Positions 1 through 10,423 are shown, numbered from the stretch's first letter. The stretch: 64,000 nucleotides of DNA from Zopfochytrium polystomum (GCA_025765615.1 JAIVFJ010000114.1:124001-188000); one strand, 5' to 3'. Numbers and translations are program-made. The notes: a model not told the origin generated them from the letters alone.

Positions 1-207
1 CTTCCATCCCAGACCAGATTGCAGATAGCTTTTGGCCCCAACCTTTGATTGATTCTGTGCAAGAAAATCTGGTCAACTTTGTTTAAATTGGACCCAAAGT
101 TGCTGTGGCCTCGCCTCAGGTGAGCCAAACCACTAACAGTGCACCAGTCTCTGGCGAAAGGCAAACTGCTATCTTCATATACAAGTCCATTGTGCTAGCT
201 GTTATCT

Positions 208-278
208 GGCTGCATAGTGTAGGGGTTATCACATCAGATTCTGATTCTGGGGACCCCGGTTCGATTCCGGGTGTGGCC
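208..278 (+). tRNA. tRNA-Gln(CTG), left-arm copy
   Basis: A 71-nt cloverleaf with no intron. The acceptor stem pairs GGCTGCA with TGTGGCC. The anticodon loop TTCTGAT gives anticodon CTG. The T arm CCCGG-TTCGATT-CCGGG is perfect, so the B box is intact. The identical copy in the right arm is at 8220-8290 on the opposite strand. Confidence 0.9.
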
Positions 279-699
279 TTGGTTGAATATTTGAAGCAAT
301 CTGCCAATGGTTTGTTGTACACCATTCCACCACCATGTATGGCTGTTGTCGGCAGAAAATTGCACCATGCTCTAAGAAATCCGTCCTTTATCCCGTCTTT
401 GCAGAAAATCTAACCCTTTCTGGTAGTCTCCCACCATCTCACTTCACCTGTAGCAAGTTGTACTTCTAGCTAGAGGATGGACTTTTTGGCTGTGACATTC
501 AAACGTTTGCGGAGATGCCTTGTTTGCCTGATGAGTGCCTCTGTGTGAGACACGCTTGAGTGAAAAGCGCATTGTGGTTAAGAAGCTTTCCTCCTCATGA
601 ACCGCCATGTTCCTAGCAGGTGGCTGATTATCATGCCACATTTCTGACGCAGTCTTGTCCTAAAATGAACCCGCAGAGCCACAGTTGTGTGCTGGTTGC

Positions 700-1050
700 A
701 CAAACAGTGCTCGCAATCGTGGAGTGGTGGAAATGCAGAGTTGTAACAGAGTAGCTGACAAGCAGAGTGGAGCTGCAGAGTTGCAGGGTTGCAGAGTTGC
801 GGCAGAGTAGCAGAGCTGCCAAGTTGTGACCAAGTGCCGTAGCAGCAGAGAGACAGAGTCCCAGAGTCAGGGGGTTGCAGAGTTGCAGCAGAGCAGTGGA
901 GTTGCAAAGAACCAAAGAAAATCAGAGTTGCAGATTAGCAGTGCAGAGTGAATTTGCAGAGTTGCAGAGTCACAGAGTTGTGGAGACGGGGAGTTGCAGA
1001 GCTGCAGAGTAACAGAAGTGTAGAGTAACAGGGCTACAGAGTCACAGTGT
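700..1050 (+). repeat. CAGAGTTG-type minisatellite, left arm
   Basis: Degenerate tandem repeat with an 8-9 base unit close to CAGAGTTG, with variants such as CAGAGTAG and CAGAGTCA. It creates Cys/Ser/Leu-rich false ORFs on the minus strand. The mirror copy lies at about 7448-7798. Confidence 0.85.
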
Positions 1051-1681
1051 GGAAGCCTGGTGAGACTGCCTACTCCTGGCGGACAAAGGGTGGGGTACTC
1101 CAGGAGAATCTGTGCATGGAACTGGTGGGTGAAGCGGAATTGGTCTCCATTCAACACAAGCCTCCATCCACCACTCAAAGCCCAAAAGCAACATGAAAAA
1201 CACAAGGGAAACGCGCTTGTAAGGCGTGTGCTAAAGCCGAACACTACAAAATGCGCGGAAGCTTTATTTTAATAAGTGTCAAGAAAATAAAATTTTAGAA
1301 ATAATGTCCAAAAAGTAATGAAAAATATAATGTATAAAGCTTTTTTAAATAAAATTTGATATTTAAGTTTTTTATGGATTGTTTCGCGAGAATTTAGAGT
1401 ATTTTAATCATATTTATGATAATCTTTTCTAATTTTTCTAATTATTTGACTTTTTTTATCCCTAATCCTAATTTTTTGTCTTCTTTTCTAATAATGTGAC
1501 ATAAATATGGTGTATAATTTGAATGAAAAATGTGTAATATATTTTTATCGATTGAATTGTATCTTACATCGGCAGCTAAAGTCTTTTTTTTTAACATTTC
1601 TAATCTAATTTATGGTTTGCAAATCATTTGACAAAGTGTGTAATATATATTTATCGACTAAAATGTATATTGCATCGCCAC

Positions 1682-1995
1682 TGTCAGGAACATGGCAGGA
1701 CAAGGCAAGGCATGGCAGACAAGGAACTGAGAGGAGTGATGATTGTATTGGAAACAATAATTCACTTGAGGGATGGGACAGGTCCCCCATCCCCCTTTTA
1801 TACCTTTTGAGAGTGTTCCTTGTCAAGACTCCAAGAAAGTTCCAGAAAGAGCAATTAGTAATACAATGATACCAATGATACCAATGACAACAAGACAAGT
1901 CAGGAAAGCAAAGAAGGTTCCAGAAGGTTCCACAAGGTTCCATGAAGGAATGTTCTAGAAGGTTCCAGAAGGTTTCCAGAGGGTGATTCATAACA
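1682..1995 (-). mobile_element. 3' LTR of the left chromovirus half
   Basis: A 314-bp LTR of the TG...CA type (TGTTATGAATC...CCTGACA when read on the minus strand). It directly follows a polypurine tract and the TGA stop of pol. The sequence contains a TATAAAAG box and repeated GGAACCTTCT blocks. It matches 6504-6817 in the right arm. Confidence 0.92.
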
Positions 1996-3594
1996 TCATC
2001 TCCCCCTTTTAGGCCTCTTCTGCAACTTGGTGGGGTACCTGGTCTTGAACTCGAGCAGAAGGTCTTGGCAGTGAGTGAGGTTTGACTCAGGCTCCCAGGA
2101 GGTCTTGTGGAATTCACACTTCTCCAGCTTTGCATAGAGGTGATGCTGTCTGAGTCTCTCCAAGACAGTCTTGACATGTCCCATATGGCTTGCAGTGTCA
2201 GATGAAAATACCAGGATATCATCCAGGTAGACAATGACAAAAAGGTCCAGAATATCCCTGAAGATGTCATTCATCATGCCTTGGAAAATAGCTGGAGCAT
2301 TGGTAAGTCCAAAGGGCATAACCAAGTACTCAAAGTGACCGTATTTGCATCTGAAGGCAGTCTTCCATTGATCCTGGGGCTTAATTCTGACCAAATTGTA
2401 GGCACCTCTGAGGTCAATCTTGGAAAATATCCTTGCATGGCTCAGTTTGTCCAGTAATTCAGAGATGAGAGGCAGTGGATAGCGGTTCTTGACTGTCATC
2501 TCATTGAGATCTCTGTAGTCCACACAGGGTCTCAGTCCCCCATCCTTCTTCTTGACAAAAAAGATGGGAGCTCCAGCTGGTGACTTGGAAGGTTGGATGA
2601 ATCCCTTGTTCAGCATTTCTTCAATGTATTCTTGGAGGGCCTTGGCTTCTGGTGGAGAGAGGTGGTACAGTGGCTTGAAAGGTGGGCTGCAAGTTTCATC
2701 CTTGAGTGGGATTTCACAGTCATAAGGCCTCTGAGCTGGTAGCAGGTCTGCCTTGGTCTTGGAAAACACATCAGCATAAGGGAGATATTCTTTTGGTAGC
2801 TTGGATGCCAGCAAAAGGTCTGATGGGTCCAGGTTGTCGTGCTCCTCAGCAGTGGGGCTTGAATTCTTGACTGGGAACTGTGATTCTTGAATCTTTGACT
2901 GAGAGTTCTGTTCTTGGCAAAGACTGTGAGCTGTGGAACTTGAATCTTGAATGTGGACTGTGAACTGTGGTACTTGAATCTTGGCTGGCTGTGAATCTTG
3001 AATCAAGGGCTTGAGAGCATGAGACTTGGGGGCTTGACTTGAGTTTTGGGTGACTGTTCCGATTGGTGGAGGTTGGACTTGACCAGTGACCCAATCAATG
3101 GCAGGGTTCTGGGTTTGCAGCCATGGTAATCCCAGGATGACAGAGAATGTGGGTGAGCCAAGATCCAATACTTCCAGATTGACCATGGATGGTGGAAAGT
3201 CTTGGATGTGGAGGTTTAGCTTGGTTTCATGGCTGATTTCCTTGAACAGAGCATGATTGGCAAAGTGGACCTTGAGGGGTGTGGATTTCTTGATCGTAGG
3301 AATGGCACAAGACTTGGCAAGGGTGGCATCAATGATGTTGCAGGATGATCCAGAGTCTATAAGGGCCTTGGTTGTGATGGTTGACTTGGGTGAGAGTTGA
3401 ATCTTGACATCCATGGTGAGTTGGTGGGGCTTGGAATCTGAGGTGTTTGTGGTGCTGGTGGTGGTGATGAAACAGGGGCAGCTTGGAGGAGGGTCCAGGG
3501 AATTGCCCCTCAGTGAGCCTGGACCTGGGAGTTTGGGTGCTTCTTCCTTGGGCAGTCCTTGACAGCATGCTCCTTGGAGCCACAGTAAAAACAC
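1996..3594 (-). CDS. pol: Pol fragment: protease and reverse transcriptase fused to pol tail
   Basis: 532 residues in the -1 frame relative to gag. The aspartic protease site is [13 protein letters not shown] (about residue 78). The reverse transcriptase holds [13 protein letters not shown], the fingers/palm motif MPFGLTNAP and the catalytic [10 protein letters not shown] (about residue 455). After CEFHKTS the normal RT thumb, RNase H and integrase are replaced by WEPESNL..., the end of the chromodomain region also found at 6400-6503. The listed ATG lies inside gag and is not a true start, since Pol would be made by frameshift. The chimera is open, but RT lacks its connection and RNase H domains. 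Confidence 0.85.
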   Translation of the reverse strand: MFLLWLQGACCQGLPKEEAPKLPGPGSLRGNSLDPPPSCPCFITTTSTTNTSDSKPHQLTMDVKIQLSPKSTITTKALIDSGSSCNIIDATLAKSCAIPTIKKSTPLKVHFANHALFKEISHETKLNLHIQDFPPSMVNLEVLDLGSPTFSVILGLPWLQTQNPAIDWVTGQVQPPPIGTVTQNSSQAPKSHALKPLIQDSQPAKIQVPQFTVHIQDSSSTAHSLCQEQNSQSKIQESQFPVKNSSPTAEEHDNLDPSDLLLASKLPKEYLPYADVFSKTKADLLPAQRPYDCEIPLKDETCSPPFKPLYHLSPPEAKALQEYIEEMLNKGFIQPSKSPAGAPIFFVKKKDGGLRPCVDYRDLNEMTVKNRYPLPLISELLDKLSHARIFSKIDLRGAYNLVRIKPQDQWKTAFRCKYGHFEYLVMPFGLTNAPAIFQGMMNDIFRDILDLFVIVYLDDILVFSSDTASHMGHVKTVLERLRQHHLYAKLEKCEFHKTSWEPESNLTHCQDLLLEFKTRYPTKLQKRPKRGR

Positions 3595-4433
3595 AGTCCC
3601 TGCTGGGCCCTCCTTGTTTTCTCCTCTTGGCTCAGAGGACCCTTAGGAAGTGTCTCAACTGCATCCACTTGCATGGGTTCAGGAACTGTAAGAGCTTGAG
3701 GAACTGGGGTAGGTCTTGATGTAGTTCCTACTTGTCTTTGCTTCAGCCTCTTGGAGTAGAGTCTGTTGTCAATCTTGATGGCAAGGAGAATGTACTCTTC
3801 CAAGGTCTCAGGGATGTGCAGAGACTGGGAGAGCATGTCTTGGATAGACTCATGGAGACCATCATGGTACAGCTCCATCAGAGCTGCATCATTGTATCCA
3901 GAGTCTTTGGCTAGTTGCTTGAATTGGATGGTGTAGGCCACACAAGATTGCTTTCCTTGCTTGATATGCTTGAGCTTGGATCTTGCTGTCCAAGATGCGT
4001 AGGGGCCACCAAAGGTAGCTTCCAGCCCCTCCCAGAGCTCTTGCAGGGTGGTGGGTGTGCTTGGGAGAGATCTGTACCATGATTGAGCTTGACCAGACAG
4101 GAGGGTGCTTGTGAAAAGAACCTTGACTTGCTCACTGGGAAATCTTGAAGGTTGGAGAAGGATGACATTCTCCACAGTGGCCATGAAGTTCCTAAGGTCT
4201 TTGGCCAGCCCAGTGAACTTGTCAGGGCTGGGAACCTTGGGCTCTCTTGCTTGGTTGGCTTGAGGCAGGGGAAGAGCTTGATGTTCTTGTTGGTGAAGTT
4301 GTTGTTGAAGCTGGTGCTGCTGGTGAAGGACTTGTTCTTGAAGTTGGTGTGTCTGTCTTGAAAGGGCTTGTAATTGGTCCATCAAGGCTTGGAAGGCAGT
4401 TGCATCAGGGAAGGTGTTGTTTGGGTCAGACAT
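3510..4433 (-). CDS. gag: Gag polyprotein of the chromovirus
   Basis: 307 residues, starting 41 bases after the end of the 5' LTR. The N-terminal part is Gln/His-rich and coiled-coil-like (about residues 15-60). The middle is a retrotransposon capsid region with the motif SWYRSL (about residues 118-123). Near the C-terminus is a CCHC zinc knuckle, [14 protein letters not shown] (C-x2-C-x4-H-x4-C), typical of nucleocapsid. It coats the RNA in virus-like particles. The pol frame overlaps its last 85 bases in the -1 phase, so Pol is probably made by ribosomal frameshifting; I found no convincing slippery heptamer. The start ATG is the first in the frame after the LTR. Confidence 0.88.
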   Translation of the reverse strand: MSDPNNTFPDATAFQALMDQLQALSRQTHQLQEQVLHQQHQLQQQLHQQEHQALPLPQANQAREPKVPSPDKFTGLAKDLRNFMATVENVILLQPSRFPSEQVKVLFTSTLLSGQAQSWYRSLPSTPTTLQELWEGLEATFGGPYASWTARSKLKHIKQGKQSCVAYTIQFKQLAKDSGYNDAALMELYHDGLHESIQDMLSQSLHIPETLEEYILLAIKIDNRLYSKRLKQRQVGTTSRPTPVPQALTVPEPMQVDAVETLPKGPLSQEEKTRRAQQGLCFYCGSKEHAVKDCPRKKHPNSQVQAH

Positions 4434-4460
4434 GATGGCAGAGAGTAGTGGGAGAGGGTG

Positions 4461-4473
4461 AAGTGAATTATGA
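4461..4473 (-). promoter_or_regulatory. Self-priming primer binding site
   Basis: Immediately after the 5' LTR (minus strand, 4473 downward) the sequence is TC followed by the complement of AAGTGAATTAT. The same 11 bases, AAGTGAATTAT, occur inside the LTR about 35 bp after the first T of TATAAAAG, where transcription should begin (6732-6742 in the right LTR). The site is not a TGG-type tRNA primer site. This is the layout known for the Tf1/sushi group, in which the 5' end of the mRNA folds back to prime reverse transcription. Confidence 0.8.
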
Positions 4474-4826
4474 TGTCAGGAACAGGGCAGGACAGGACAA
4501 GGCAGACAAGGAACTGAGAGGAGTGATGATTGTATTGGAAACAATAATTCACTTGAGGGATGGGACAGGTCCCCCATCCCCCTTTTATACCTTTTGAGAG
4601 TGTTCCTTGTCAAGACTCCAAGAAAGTTCCAGAAAGAGCAATTAGTAATACAATGATACCAATGATACCAATGACAACAAGACAAGTCAGGAAAGCAAAG
4701 AAGGTTCCAGAAGGTTCCACAAGGTTCCATGAAGGAATGTTCTAGAAGGTTCCAGAAGGTTCCAGAAGGTTCCATGAAGGAATGTTCTAGAAGGTTCCAG
4801 AGGTTTCCAGAGGGTGATTCATAACA
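4474..4826 (-). mobile_element. Central LTR (5' LTR of the left half)
   Basis: 353 bp on the minus strand, with the same termini as the other LTRs. It is longer because a block of about 37 bp (GGTTCCATGAAGGAATGTTC and neighbours) is duplicated near 4720-4800. Its U5 end matches the solo LTR at 26107-26414 better than the outer LTRs (CCTGTCCTGCCCTGTTCCTGACA-like end), so the element's two LTRs are not a simple identical pair. Its 5' terminus touches the RNase H coding sequence at 4827. Confidence 0.88.
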
Positions 4827-6503
4827 ACAAGGAGTTGCTTGCAATTGTGGAAGCATTCAAATTCTGGAGACACTACTTGGCTGGTTCTAAAGGCATCTCT
4901 GTCTATTCTGATCACAAGAACCTCACCTTCTTCAGGGCAAGGAGGTTGCTCAAGCAGAGGCATGCCAGGTGGGCTGAACTGCTCTCTGAGTATGACTTTA
5001 AGCTGTGCTATTCTCCTGGCCACCTTAACACTGTGGCTGATGCCCTGTCAAGAAGAACAGACCTTGCACCTGAAGGGGGAGATGGTTTCACCCCACCATC
5101 CAAGACACACCTTTCATTGCTTCCTGACAGTGTGTGGGCCCATGCTATTTCCAAGGACCCCAAGCCTCACAAGATTCAAATCAGCCAAGAAGAGGAAAAA
5201 CTTGAGATACTCAAGACAAGGCATGATGCAGCAACAGCTGGACACCCAGGAGAGCACAAGACCTATGAGCTTGTTTCCAGAGACTTCTACTGGCCAGGCA
5301 TGAGGAAGTACATCAAGAACTATGTCAGCAGCTGTGAAACCTGTCAAAGAAACAAGTCCAGCAGACACAAGCCCTATGGACTTCTGGAGCCCCTCCCAAT
5401 TGCCATCAGCCCTTGGTCATCAATATCCATGGACTTCATTGTGAAACTGCCCCCCATCCCATGGATTTGACTCTATCCTTGTTGTCATCTGCAGAAGGAC
5501 AAAGTTGGCCCATTTCATCCCCTGCACTGAGAATATAGATGCACAAGGAACAGCAGACCTGTTTTTGCAGCACATATTCAGGCTCCATGGGCTGCCTCAG
5601 TCAATCGTCAGTGACAGAGGACCACAGTTCAGATCTCAATTTTGGAAAGCACTCACAGCAGCCCTTGGAATCAAGTCTCAACTGTCAACTGCTTATCACC
5701 CTCAGACTGATGGACAAACAGAAAGAACAAACCAGACTCTGGAGCAGTATTTGAGGTGCTATGTCAGCTATCAACAGGATGATTGGCCCACCCTCCTTCC
5801 ACTGGCAGAATTTGCTCTCAACAATTCTCTCCACTCAAGCACCCAGCTATCTCCTTTCTTTGCAACCTATGGCTTCAATCCAAGAGGAGATCTTCTGGGA
5901 CAAGAGACCCTATCCAATGTCCAAGCTCCTGCTGCGGCTTCACACTTACATAAGCTCAAGATCATCAACTCCTTCCTGGACTCCACCCTGAAGCAAGCCC
6001 AAGAAGATGCCTCAAGATTTGCCAACACTCACAGAATGGACCATGACCTTGCTGTGGGTCAGCAAGTTTGGCTTCTAAGGAAGAACTTGCAGACCAAAAG
6101 ACCAAGTCCCAAGCTAGACAACCTCAAGTTGGGTCCTTTCAAGATCTTGGAGCAAATCAATCCAGTCACCTTCAAGCTGGATCTCCCTGCATCCATGAAG
6201 ATCCACCCAGTTTTCCATGTCAGCCTTTTAGAGAAGTTTGTGGCCAATTCCATTCCAGGCAGAGTTGTTCCTCCTCCTCCTCCAGTTGAGGTAGAAGGTG
6301 AAGAGGAATTTGAGGTTGAACAAATCTTGAATGCCAAGTGGTTTGGAAGAACACTCAAGTTCCTTGTTAAGTGGAAAGGTTACTCAGATGCTGACAACAC
6401 CTGGGAGCCTGAGTCAAACCTCACTCACTGCCAAGACCTTCTGCTCGAGTTCAAGACCAGGTACCCCACCAAGTTGCAGAAGAGGCCTAAAAGGGGGAGA
6501 TGA
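4827..6503 (+). pseudogene. pol: Pol fragment: RNase H, integrase, chromodomain
   Basis: Right half of the chromovirus, truncated at its 5' side. It starts inside RNase H at NKELLAIVEAF, followed by VYSDHKNLTFF and ADALSRR. Integrase has an HHCC zinc finger (H...GH...CETCQ, about 5220-5345), a catalytic core with MDF, VSDRGPQF and TDGQTER, and a GPF/Y-like module. A chromodomain with FLVKWKGY and NTWEPES ends the protein (about 6310-6420), so the element is a chromovirus. The frame breaks at the C6 run at 5450-5455: the upstream part stops at 5470 and the downstream part is open to 6503. Removing one base from that run would restore one frame. The TGA stop abuts the polypurine tract and the LTR. 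Confidence 0.88.
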
Positions 6504-6817
6504 TGTTATGAATCACCCTCTGGAAACCTTCTGGAACCTTCTAGAACATTCCTTCATGGAACCTTGTGGAACCTTCTGGAACCTTCTTTGCTTTCCTGAC
6601 TTGTCTTGTTGTCATTGGTATCATTGGTATCATTGTATTACTAATTGCTCTTTCTGGAACTTTCTTGGAGTCTTGACAAGGAACACTCTCAAAAGGTATA
6701 AAAGGGGGATGGGGGACCTGTCCCATCCCTCAAGTGAATTATTGTTTCCAATACAATCATCACTCCTCTCAGTTCCTTGTCTGCCATGCCTTGCCTTGTC
6801 CTGCCATGTTCCTGACA
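6504..6817 (+). mobile_element. 3' LTR of the right chromovirus half
   Basis: 314-bp LTR, TGTTATGAATC to CCTGACA, preceded by AAAAGGGGGAGATGA (polypurine tract plus pol stop). A TATAAAAG box is at 6697-6704 and the putative RNA 5' end AAGTGAATTAT at 6732-6742. Confidence 0.92.
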
Positions 6818-7447
6818 GTGGCGATGCAATATACATTTTAGTCGATAAATATATATTACACACTTTGTCAAATGATTTGCAAACCATAAATTAGATTAGA
6901 AATGTTAAAAAAAAGACTTTAGCTGCCGATGTAAGATACAATTCAATCGATAAAAATATATTACACATTTTTCATTCAAATTATACACCATATTTATGTC
7001 ACATTATTAGAAAAGAAGACAAAAAATTAGGATTAGGGATAAAAAAAGTCAAATAATTAGAAAAATTAGAAAAGATTATCATAAATATGATTAAAATACT
7101 CTAAATTCTCGCGAAACAATCCATAAAAAACTTAAATATCAAATTTTATTTAAAAAAGCTTTATACATTATATTTTTCATTACTTTTTGGACATTATTTC
7201 TAAAATTTTATTTTCTTGACACTTATTAAAATAAAGCTTCCGCGCATTTTGTAGTGTTCGGCTTTAGCACACGCCTTACAAGCGCGTTTCCCTTGTGTTT
7301 TTCATGTTGCTTTTGGGCTTTGAGTGGTGGATGGAGGCTTGTGTTGAATGGAGACCAATTCCGCTTCACCCACCAGTTCCATGCACAGATTCTCCTGGAG
7401 TACCCCACCCTTTGTCCGCCAGGAGTAGGCAGTCTCACCAGGCTTCC

Positions 7448-7798
7448 ACACTGTGACTCTGTAGCCCTGTTACTCTACACTTCTGTTACTCTGCAGCTCT
7501 GCAACTCCCCGTCTCCACAACTCTGTGACTCTGCAACTCTGCAAATTCACTCTGCACTGCTAATCTGCAACTCTGATTTTCTTTGGTTCTTTGCAACTCC
7601 ACTGCTCTGCTGCAACTCTGCAACCCCCTGACTCTGGGACTCTGTCTCTCTGCTGCTACGGCACTTGGTCACAACTTGGCAGCTCTGCTACTCTGCCGCA
7701 ACTCTGCAACCCTGCAACTCTGCAGCTCCACTCTGCTTGTCAGCTACTCTGTTACAACTCTGCATTTCCACCACTCCACGATTGCGAGCACTGTTTGT
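7448..7798 (-). repeat. CAGAGTTG-type minisatellite, right arm
   Basis: Mirror image of the minisatellite at 700-1050, read here as CAACTCTG-like units on the plus strand. Confidence 0.85.
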
Positions 7799-8219
7799 GC
7801 AACCAGCACACAACTGTGGCTCTGCGGGTTCATTTTAGGACAAGACTGCGTCAGAAATGTGGCATGATAATCAGCCACCTGCTAGGAACATGGCGGTTCA
7901 TGAGGAGGAAAGCTTCTTAACCACAATGCGCTTTTCACTCAAGCGTGTCTCACACAGAGGCACTCATCAGGCAAACAAGGCATCTCCGCAAACGTTTGAA
8001 TGTCACAGCCAAAAAGTCCATCCTCTAGCTAGAAGTACAACTTGCTACAGGTGAAGTGAGATGGTGGGAGACTACCAGAAAGGGTTAGATTTTCTGCAAA
8101 GACGGGATAAAGGACGGATTTCTTAGAGCATGGTGCAATTTTCTGCCGACAACAGCCATACATGGTGGTGGAATGGTGTACAACAAACCATTGGCAGATT
8201 GCTTCAAATATTCAACCAA

Positions 8220-8290
8220 GGCCACACCCGGAATCGAACCGGGGTCCCCAGAATCAGAATCTGATGTGATAACCCCTACACTATGCAGCC
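8220..8290 (-). tRNA. tRNA-Gln(CTG), right-arm copy
   Basis: Identical to the gene at 208-278 and inverted, because it lies in the other arm of the palindrome. All stems and the CTG anticodon are preserved. Confidence 0.9.
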
Positions 8291-8539
8291 AGATAACAGC
8301 TAGCACAATGGACTTGTATATGAAGATAGCAGTTTGCCTTTCGCCAGAGACTGGTGCACTGTTAGTGGTTTGGCTCACCTGAGGCGAGGCCACAGCAACT
8401 TTGGGTCCAATTTAAACAAAGTTGACCAGATTTTCTTGCACAGAATCAATCAAAGGTTGGGGCCAAAAGCTATCTGCAATCTGGTCTGGGATGGAAGGAA
8501 GTTTGGTGTTTTGCGTTCTTTGCACTCTGTGCAGCAATT

Positions 8540-8780
8540 CTCCTTTTGTTGGCACTTGACCCACAGCTTTGTTGTTTGCTAGGGTCGACAAGAGTGGTGG
8601 TTTGTTTTTATTTTTATTTTTTGTTTCCCACACTACTTATCTCCCACAAGTCACATGACATTGGTACTGCCGTTACACTACCAAATGCATTGGGTCCCAG
8701 GGTGTCCCCTGGTGTCCAAAGCAGTAAGCCTGCATCCCTAGCTGGCCCAGTAACACCCTGACCAAATTGCTTTACCTCAG
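8540..8780 (+). repeat. Dispersed repeat, copy 1
   Basis: About 240 bp resembling 49975-50222, with shared blocks such as GTCCAAAGC and GTAAGCCTGCATCCCTAG and a common tail CAAATTGCTTTA. The copies are diverged by eye. No coding function is evident. Confidence 0.7.
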
Positions 8781-8824
8781 TTAACAGCTCCAGTGCCATC
8801 ACTGTACACCAACACTTTTTTGCT

Positions 8825-9343
8825 GTGGTCATGTGCTGGGGCTCTGTGGTTGCCACTGAGACCCCAATGCCTTCATTGCTTGCCAAACTTGCACCAACAC
8901 ACGCAGCAGCTGCCTCGCAATCACCTAAACCTCCAGTGCTCCACAAGAATCCTGCCTACCCCAATGTTGTTGTCCTTCTGTTGCCGCTGACGGTCGAAAG
9001 CAAAAAGTATGCCAAAAAGTATCGCAATAGTTTTAGTGAGCGTATCGCCAATCTGTCTAAGGAACACAAGCATCTGAAAGTACAGAAATGTAAATCAAAA
9101 GTCAATTACAGTACTGAGCAAAATGCAAAACCATAGGTCTATCTGCTGGATGACCATGCCTTTTTGGCCTCGACAACATTGGCGAGTGCAGCCATCTGGC
9201 TGTTGACACAGGTGCGCAAACAACAAACCAACAGCCAACAGCAGCAAGTGTGCTGGACACTTGCTGATGCAGTTGTGGTTGAAGGGCTTGTACGACGCCA
9301 GCTGACGTTATTGGCAGAGGCAGATGGTGTTAGGCGGAACTGA
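8825..9343 (+). other. Possible coding remnant, unrecognised
   Basis: An open stretch (8825-9136) ends in TAG, and the same frame continues open to a TGA at about 9343. The read-through peptide is Lys-rich, then Leu/Ala-rich (KYRNSFSERIANLSKEHKHL, later WTLADAVVVEGLVRRQ). The composition looks more protein-like than its surroundings, but I recognise no family. It may be a decayed transposon gene or chance. The first third overlaps no repeat I could identify. Confidence 0.25.
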
Positions 9344-9557
9344 CTGGTTAGCAGCAAGAGGCACAAGACAGACCCGAACCTACTGTGACTGTCAGTTATC
9401 GTTCTCAGGATGCCCATGGGAGAGCGAGCCACCGCCAATGCAGACCTGAGCGCTGGCTTGCGCTGATGACAAATACTCCGAGTAATAAGCTGAACAGAAA
9501 CCCAGTGTCAACAGTTTTCCTCCTCCTCTGCTCAAGCAGATAATATAGGAGAGGTTT

Positions 9558-9740
9558 CTACCCTGTGCCAGTCACGCTTGCCTAACAACTATTACAGTAT
9601 GTATATCATCATCATGTATCAATTATTCATAACAGAGTTTTTTCTCTTTCTCTCCAAGTCGGGGAGAAGGACCACCCGCAAACACACCTCTCCACTTCAT
9701 TCACTCCTTCCACTCACTCACTCAGAGTAGACTGTTTACA
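9558..9740 (+). repeat. Dispersed repeat B, copy 1
   Basis: About 180 bp closely matching 42784-42960: CCCTGTGCCAGTCAC, then AATTATTCATAACAGAGTTTT and TCTCTCCAAG, ending in CACTCACTCACTCAGAGTAG. The high identity suggests a recently active element, perhaps an LTR end or MITE, but no full element is visible at either site. Confidence 0.75.
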
Positions 9741-10369
9741 GGCGGACCAAGAAAAAGTGTTTGACCAGAAAATTCTTTGCACTAGAGCCTACCTAAAATC
9801 TAAAATGCCCATGCCGGGCTGTTTGGGACTGACTTGAACAGTTTCTGATGCAAATTAGAGACTGCCAGGGGGCTAATAATGAAGATTCAGGCTTAGTTTA
9901 ACTTTCCAGACTCAATGACCAGCAGGACTTCAGCCTTTCCCAGACATTGGAATCCAGCAAACGGCTGCTCTCCTTAGTGTAAGTCGCATCAGCGGCAGCA
10001 ACGAGGCCACCGTCGACAGAGGAAGTTGGTTTTCTAGGCTCAAATCTCAACACTTAACAAACTTGTGCCAAATTGAACAGTAATTAAGTAGATATCATAT
10101 TGTTGTTGCATCAGAGAATGTCCTGCCCAAGCAGATGTGCGTTGGTTGGAAAGAAAGAAACAACATAATTTCCAGACTGATGCAAGTCTTGGCCCTGTCC
10201 CCAAAGTTTTCCTGCTTTAATTATCAAGGAATCAACACTCTTCCCTTTTTGATATCGTTCCTGAAGTTTTCTTCCTCCTTTTTCTCTTCATTTTTCTGAT
10301 AGGCATTTTTGTCTTTTTCAATGAATCTTTTACCTTTTTTTTTTTTTTTTTGTGTGTGTGCAATCTGGC
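9741..10369 (+). other. Gene-free stretch
   Basis: AT-rich sequence with short poly-T runs. No ORF, tRNA or repeat I can support. Confidence 0.6.
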
Positions 10370-10423
10370 TGTCTGTCTAGGCCATCTTGCTTACGATTAT
10401 GTCAGTTCGACGCCAGACAGACA
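10370..10423 (+). other. 9-bp hairpin, possible tRNA relic
   Basis: TGTCTGTCT at 10370-10378 pairs perfectly with AGACAGACA at 10415-10423. The loop carries CAGTTCGACGCC, like a tRNA T arm, and CTTAC, like an anticodon loop. The 54-nt total is too short for a normal tRNA and the D arm is missing. It sits 60 bp from tRNA-Val. Confidence 0.3.

Larger units (their letters stand above)
1..2099 (+). repeat. Left arm of a giant inverted repeat
   Basis: This arm is the reverse complement of 6400-8498. Positions pair as i+j=8498 up to about 1.3 kb and i+j=8499 after that, so a single one-base indel separates two otherwise matching arms. It holds, from the outside in, a tRNA-Gln gene, a minisatellite, an AT-rich stretch (about 1270-1680), a chromovirus LTR and the last ~105 bases of the pol coding region. 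The arm reaches the window edge and may extend further. Confidence 0.95.
1682..4826 (-). mobile_element. Internally deleted Ty3/gypsy element (LTR-gag-PR-RT-LTR)
   Basis: On the minus strand the order is 5' LTR (4826-4474), primer binding site, gag, protease, partial RT, last ~35 codons of the chromodomain tail, polypurine tract and 3' LTR (1995-1682). RNase H, integrase and most of the chromodomain are missing. RT is joined in frame to the pol tail near 2099/2100, where both parents carry ACCT, so a microhomology deletion is likely. With two LTRs, gag and a priming site, it looks like a non-autonomous derivative that would need integrase from elsewhere. No target site duplication can be tested because its flank is the palindrome arm. 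Confidence 0.85.
6400..8498 (-). repeat. Right arm of the giant inverted repeat
   Basis: Reverse complement of 1-2099. The inner breakpoint lies in the chromodomain coding region, at the CCTGGGAGC shared by both arms. The arm covers the end of pol, the 3' LTR, the AT-rich flank, the minisatellite and the second tRNA-Gln copy. Homology at 8498 may continue past the left window edge, so the true outer boundary is unknown. Confidence 0.95.

Noticed and set aside
700..1050. Possible CRISPR-like array
   Set aside because: Units are 8-9 bases, contiguous and degenerate, without spacers of constant length; it is a minisatellite in a eukaryotic genome.
631..1244. Cys/Ser/Leu-rich ORFs on the minus strand (and mirror ORFs at 7254-7920)
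   Set aside because: They are produced by the CAGAGTTG minisatellite; repeats of such units stay open in several frames and no protein family is evident.
3510..3594. Slippery heptamer for gag-pol frameshifting
   Set aside because: The overlap is in the -1 phase, but the T-run and A/G-rich stretches do not fit the X-XXY-YYZ pattern in the gag frame.
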